A program made the translations under genes and the position numbers. The notes below the pieces were generated by a model. It worked only from the letters and a program-made list of their open reading frames with translations, ran no database searches and was not told the origin of the DNA. Positions 33,065 through 35,781 of a stretch of 35,781 bases of DNA are shown piece by piece. The DNA comes from Acidobacteriota bacterium. GTDB lineage: Bacteria > Acidobacteriota > Terriglobia > UBA7540. The stretch's first letter is position 1; every line of letters begins with the position of its first letter. The stretch is from assembly GCA_003165315.1 (NCBI GenBank), contig PLSX01000205.1, positions 1-35,781 on the forward strand. Reading direction: 5' to 3'.

Positions 33065-33436
33065 GGCAAATCCTCCTTCGCAATGGCTTTCAATCCGTCG
33101 TCGCATCAGGCTGCTCCGCCACACTTGCGTCTCGCATGCAAGCGAATCCGAAGCTCGCCGTCCGCGGTCCTTCGCTGTGACTGCGCCGGGAATACGAAAG
33201 CACTGCCTCATGCATTCGAGCATTCCTTTCATGCCGGGTTAATCGTAATCTGGAGCCGCACCGAGAGGAGATTTGGGAACCCCCACGTCCCGAGGCGCCT
33301 GTGGCCGTGATCGAAGGGGTCGTGGATTTTCGAGCGCCGGTGTTCGCAGTGAGGGCCGAAGGCCCCTACTACAATCCACCAGCCCGGCTAGTATGCCAGA
33401 AAACCGGGGCGTAGAAAACGGGGAGGTTAACGAGCG
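33065..33436. other. Gene-less region
   Basis: Upstream region of the lipoprotein gene and beyond. I see no supported gene. GTGAGGGCCGAAGGCCCCTA near 33350 is a GC-rich short palindromic stretch of the dispersed type. Confidence 0.4.
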
Positions 33437-33485
33437 GCGTAGCGATGAGTTATTTTTCTCCGAGAAAAATTACTCAGCGGTACGC
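33437..33485. repeat. REP-like palindrome, left
   Basis: 24-bp arms around one base: left arm from GCGTAGCGATGAGTTA to TTTCTC, right arm GAGAAAAATTACTCAGCGG and on to ACGC; 21 of 24 positions pair. The apex ATTTTTCTC/GAGAAAAAT is identical in the second copy at 33797-33845. Confidence 0.85.
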
Positions 33486-33553
33486 ATCATGTCACGGTTA
33501 CAGGAAAAACAGAGGCTCGTCTCATCGTAGGGTTCAAGTTCTTTCACGTAACT

Positions 33554-33673
33554 TCAAATGCGTGTGCGCGGGTCGGCCGGCAAGAAGACGCGATCGACCG
33601 GCAGGTCGCCGGGAGTCACGGGCGCATCGCTGACGTTACCGGTGTAGTCGTGGACGCTCGACCAAGGCCAATC
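33554..33673 (-). pseudogene. Remnant of a REP-associated (Y1/IS200-like) transposase, C-terminus
   Basis: About 39 codons in one minus-strand frame read DWPWSSVHDYTGN, then LPVDRVFLPADPRTRI and a TGA stop. The W-P-W-S-S-x-x-x-Y pattern followed by a short basic tail is the characteristic C-terminal end of RAYT/TnpA-REP proteins as I know them. The HUH catalytic part and the start are missing; upstream a different frame is open (33616-33876), which suggests frameshifts or a junction with other repeat DNA. It lies exactly between the two REP-like palindromes, the expected layout of a REPtron, now dead. The family call is by memory of the motif. Confidence 0.6.
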
Positions 33674-33796
33674 CTCAGTTGATAAAGAACCAAGAGTCCG
33701 ATAACACCAAACGCCGAAGTCGAGACATAGCGCCCAGTATATTCCTCAAACCCGCCGCCGCAAGACGTCATTTCAGGATGATTGCAATTTCCCATC

Positions 33797-33845
33797 GCGT
33801 AACGCGGAGTGATTTTTCTCGGAGAAAAATAACTCCGCGCTACGC
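33797..33845. repeat. REP-like palindrome, right
   Basis: 24-bp arms around a single G: GCGTAACGCGGAGTGATT... (33797-33820) and its reverse complement with two mismatches (33822-33845). The central ATTTTTCTC-G-GAGAAAAAT matches the copy at 33437-33485. Confidence 0.85.
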
Positions 33846-34806
33846 CGCTGAAAAACTCCACCGCCATCGACATCACCGCCGTCCGCCATCGCAGGGAAGC
33901 CTACCGCTGACCAGCGGCGCGAGTGATCTCCATCCCACCAAGCGGTGTCACGTTCGCTTCCTACAGGCTTCACTTCATCTTGTCCGCGAAAGAGACGAGA
34001 GAGGACCCCCATCGTCATGCATCAGCCAACCAACACGGGATTGCATCAGGTCGTGTGCACGGGCATCCCCGCCGGCGTACTGCAGGCTTTGCGTAAGGCC
34101 CTGCACATGGGCGTGCGACAAGAGCGATCGACGGTCAAATTCAGTTACGGATGACGTTCCTGCGCAAGCTCGTACGCACAGGCAGACGACGGGAGAACAT
34201 AGTGGCGTTCACTCCGGCGCGCCGTGGGGTTGGCATCGGACCATGCGTAGAGGCTTGCAACGGGAGAGCCACAGGCCAGGTTGAACGTCAGCACGACAGG
34301 TGATGCGCACGGGCTTCCACGCCAGCCCCCAACATCGTCTGCATAAGGCCGTGCGTGCCGGCGTGTGGCAGGGAGTACTTATGGGCAAGTTGCGGCAGGC
34401 CAAGATTCGCTGCTGCGCAGCGGCGGTGGGAGGGGTCCGAAAGAACCAGACCCTGACACCCCACCCCTGGGTAGGGTCACGTTTGCGATCTCGTGATCGC
34501 CAATGCGATGTTCTGGTCGCATTTGCGAACATCCTTTGTTTTCAACGGCGGCTCTTCGGCAACCGGAAGTTTGCATATGCAATCGCGGATCGCCCAAGGC
34601 CCGGTGGCTCAACAAGTTCGCATACGGTAGCGTATGATCGCATACGCCAACCTGCAACGGGGTGACGTGTCACCCCACACCCGGTGCGCAAGCACCGCAA
34701 GCCCCCTCGCCACCCGCATCAAGGCTAATTCAGGGCAGGAATACGTGCCAATGCGAAGCGGAAGACCCCATCCAGCGCCGGCAATCAGGAACGCTGCTAA
34801 GGCCGC
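33846..34806. other. Gene-less region with decayed sequence
   Basis: About 960 bp without a supported gene. Two blocks near 34030-34110 and 34305-34400 resemble each other loosely (CACGGGC, GCAGGC, GCATAAGGCC/GCGTAAGGCC) and may be remnants of an old repeat or gene. A perfect small palindrome GGGGTGAC-GT-GTCACCCC is at 34659-34676. Confidence 0.4.
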
Positions 34807-35151
34807 CTACTTGCTCTCGTCCGGGCCATTCTCCGATTCTTCCGGATCGGGTTCAAATTGGAAGGAAATCTTGAAGTTGGGATCCTCCTCGTTTAGCTCC
34901 TTAATCGCTTGGATGAGATCCTTCTGTATTTGTATCTTGTCCTCAAGGCAGTCCGCCCAAGTCTTGCTCAGGAATACGGCCTTTTGCGCCCTCGCCCTAT
35001 CCAAGCCGGTGACCTTCTCGAGCATTAGAAACGAGTCCGTCTGGCTCAGGCCACGTTCCCTCATGAAGCTTACGATGGCTTCGAAATCGGCACCAGCTTC
35101 CCAGAGCTTCACCACCTCGGTTTCAACCTCTTTCTCATCGGTGTAGTCCAT
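34807..35151 (-). CDS. Small acidic protein, candidate immunity protein
   Basis: 114-aa acidic, helical protein starting MDYTDEKEVETEVVKLW. The core IVSFMRERGLSQTDSF followed by LMLEKVTGLDRARAQKAV resembles the ribosomal L7/L12 C-terminal-like fold ('G-L-x-x-A-K-x-x-V'), which I recall in small proteins that follow polymorphic-toxin tips, often with 'SKTWAD' after it, as here (FLSKTWADCLED). It starts seven bases after the stop of the putative toxin gene, with GAGGAAGG before its ATG; the longer frame from 35202 would overlap that gene. Immunity is inferred from context. Confidence 0.65.
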   Translation of the reverse strand: MDYTDEKEVETEVVKLWEAGADFEAIVSFMRERGLSQTDSFLMLEKVTGLDRARAQKAVFLSKTWADCLEDKIQIQKDLIQAIKELNEEDPNFKISFQFEPDPEESENGPDESK

Positions 35152-35158
35152 GCCTTCC

Positions 35159-35755
35159 TCACTGTAATTTAAATGTCCCACTGACAGGTCCGACTGGAGC
35201 ACGACCCCAGTTTAACGCCTTGTAACTGACCTCTGTAAAGCCGTCTTTTCTCAGCTCATTCTTCAAGACGTCAAAAACTGCCTTTAGGGCCCCAGGTCCG
35301 GGAGTCGTCTTTGTGGTTCCCAATCCGCTTTGAGGCACCACGTCTAGATTCTTCAGGATCACTTTGCTGCCCTGGGTTTCAACCTCGGCTGTGATTTCGA
35401 GCGGACCTTGCGCAGTTTGGACCACTATTTTTATCGCCTGACCTGTAACAAAGCGACCGATGTTAAGAGTTTGGACCGCAGCCTCTCCGGAGGTGAAAAG
35501 CCCTTTGGCCATGTCGACGCGCGACGGGCCGGCCTCTGCAATTCCGCGAACTATGCTGCCGGCGCCGTACGCCAAAGCGGCTAAGTCAAACGGATCAAGA
35601 TCAGGTGGTTGGGCCCCCGCCTCCTGCTGGCCGTTAGGTTCGTTCTGCTCCTGAGGGTAATTAGACTGATAGTATGTATATCCCTGATATTGGATCGGGA
35701 TAGGGGGAGCAGTTGCCCACTCACACCTCCCACACCACCTTTCTATTACCCACAA
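35159..35755 (-). CDS. Putative polymorphic-toxin C-terminal region, possibly detached
   Basis: 198-aa ORF, no family recognised with certainty. Residues ~17-50 are rich in Pro, Gln, Tyr and Asn (PPIPIQYQGYTYYQSN...); ~51-75 (DPFDLAALAYGAGSIVRG) looks like the linker that precedes toxin tips in Rhs/YD-repeat proteins; ~85-198 form a compact domain ending ALKAVFDVLKNELRKDGF and VSGTFKLQ. The frame is closed by TGA at 35759-35761, so it begins at a TTG without a good ribosome site. It may be the frameshifted end of a larger gene extending beyond the window, or a detached tip. The following gene is the likely immunity partner. Confidence 0.5.
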   Translation of the reverse strand: MWVIERWCGRCEWATAPPIPIQYQGYTYYQSNYPQEQNEPNGQQEAGAQPPDLDPFDLAALAYGAGSIVRGIAEAGPSRVDMAKGLFTSGEAAVQTLNIGRFVTGQAIKIVVQTAQGPLEITAEVETQGSKVILKNLDVVPQSGLGTTKTTPGPGALKAVFDVLKNELRKDGFTEVSYKALNWGRAPVGPVSGTFKLQ

Positions 35756-35781
35756 GTATCATGGGTGAGTCGCCAAGTTCC

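Overview
The window looks like chromosomal DNA of an Acidobacteriota (Terriglobia-like) bacterium. This is inferred from gene content: a small Cys-rich protein, a small secreted 'PFxFKAG...LPKGDY' protein and TPR-bearing multi-membrane proteins of a kind I associate with this phylum, together with moderately high GC and hairpin-rich dispersed repeats. No rRNA or tRNA gene is present to confirm it.

Left part (1-16.1 kb). A small hypothetical gene is followed by minus-strand mutM (Fpg), a Rieske ferredoxin and a stand-alone nuoB. Next comes a five-gene family (3.1-12.6 kb) of large membrane proteins. Each has an N-terminal GT-C/PMT-like multi-spanning domain with a DD motif in the first external loop, and C-terminal TPR repeats, the architecture of animal TMTC O-mannosyltransferases. 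One copy is on the plus strand and four are in tandem on the minus strand. Two unrelated SAM methyltransferases and thiC complete the block.

Middle part (16.1-21.5 kb). This is a repeat-rich zone containing efp and a GNAT-toxin/short-antitoxin pair. It holds a fold-back element, a pair of inverted ~100-bp terminal-inverted-repeat elements bracketing 3.6 kb, a 270-bp nested palindrome of about seven hairpins, a heptanucleotide array and a tandem array of ~165-bp units. From 18.5 to 21.5 kb I see no convincing protein gene.

Right part (21.5-35.8 kb). A Tat-signal class-V aminotransferase-like protein is followed by a small secreted protein, an aspartate/glutamate racemase and an M16 metalloprotease (minus). 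Then comes a tight operon of a MarR regulator, an isochorismatase-fold protein and an MFS exporter, with a palindromic operator overlapping the promoter and start codon, and then recJ. A second copy of the fold-back element lies after recJ. A lipoprotein gene is followed by a fossil REP-associated transposase flanked by two REP-like palindromes, and the window ends with a probable polymorphic-toxin C-terminus and its candidate immunity gene.

The most distinctive material is the amplified TMTC-like family and the non-coding structural repeats. In the two fold-back copies the arms differ in sequence but changes in one arm are matched in the other, so the fold is preserved. All functional statements rest on reading motifs by eye; no database search was run.
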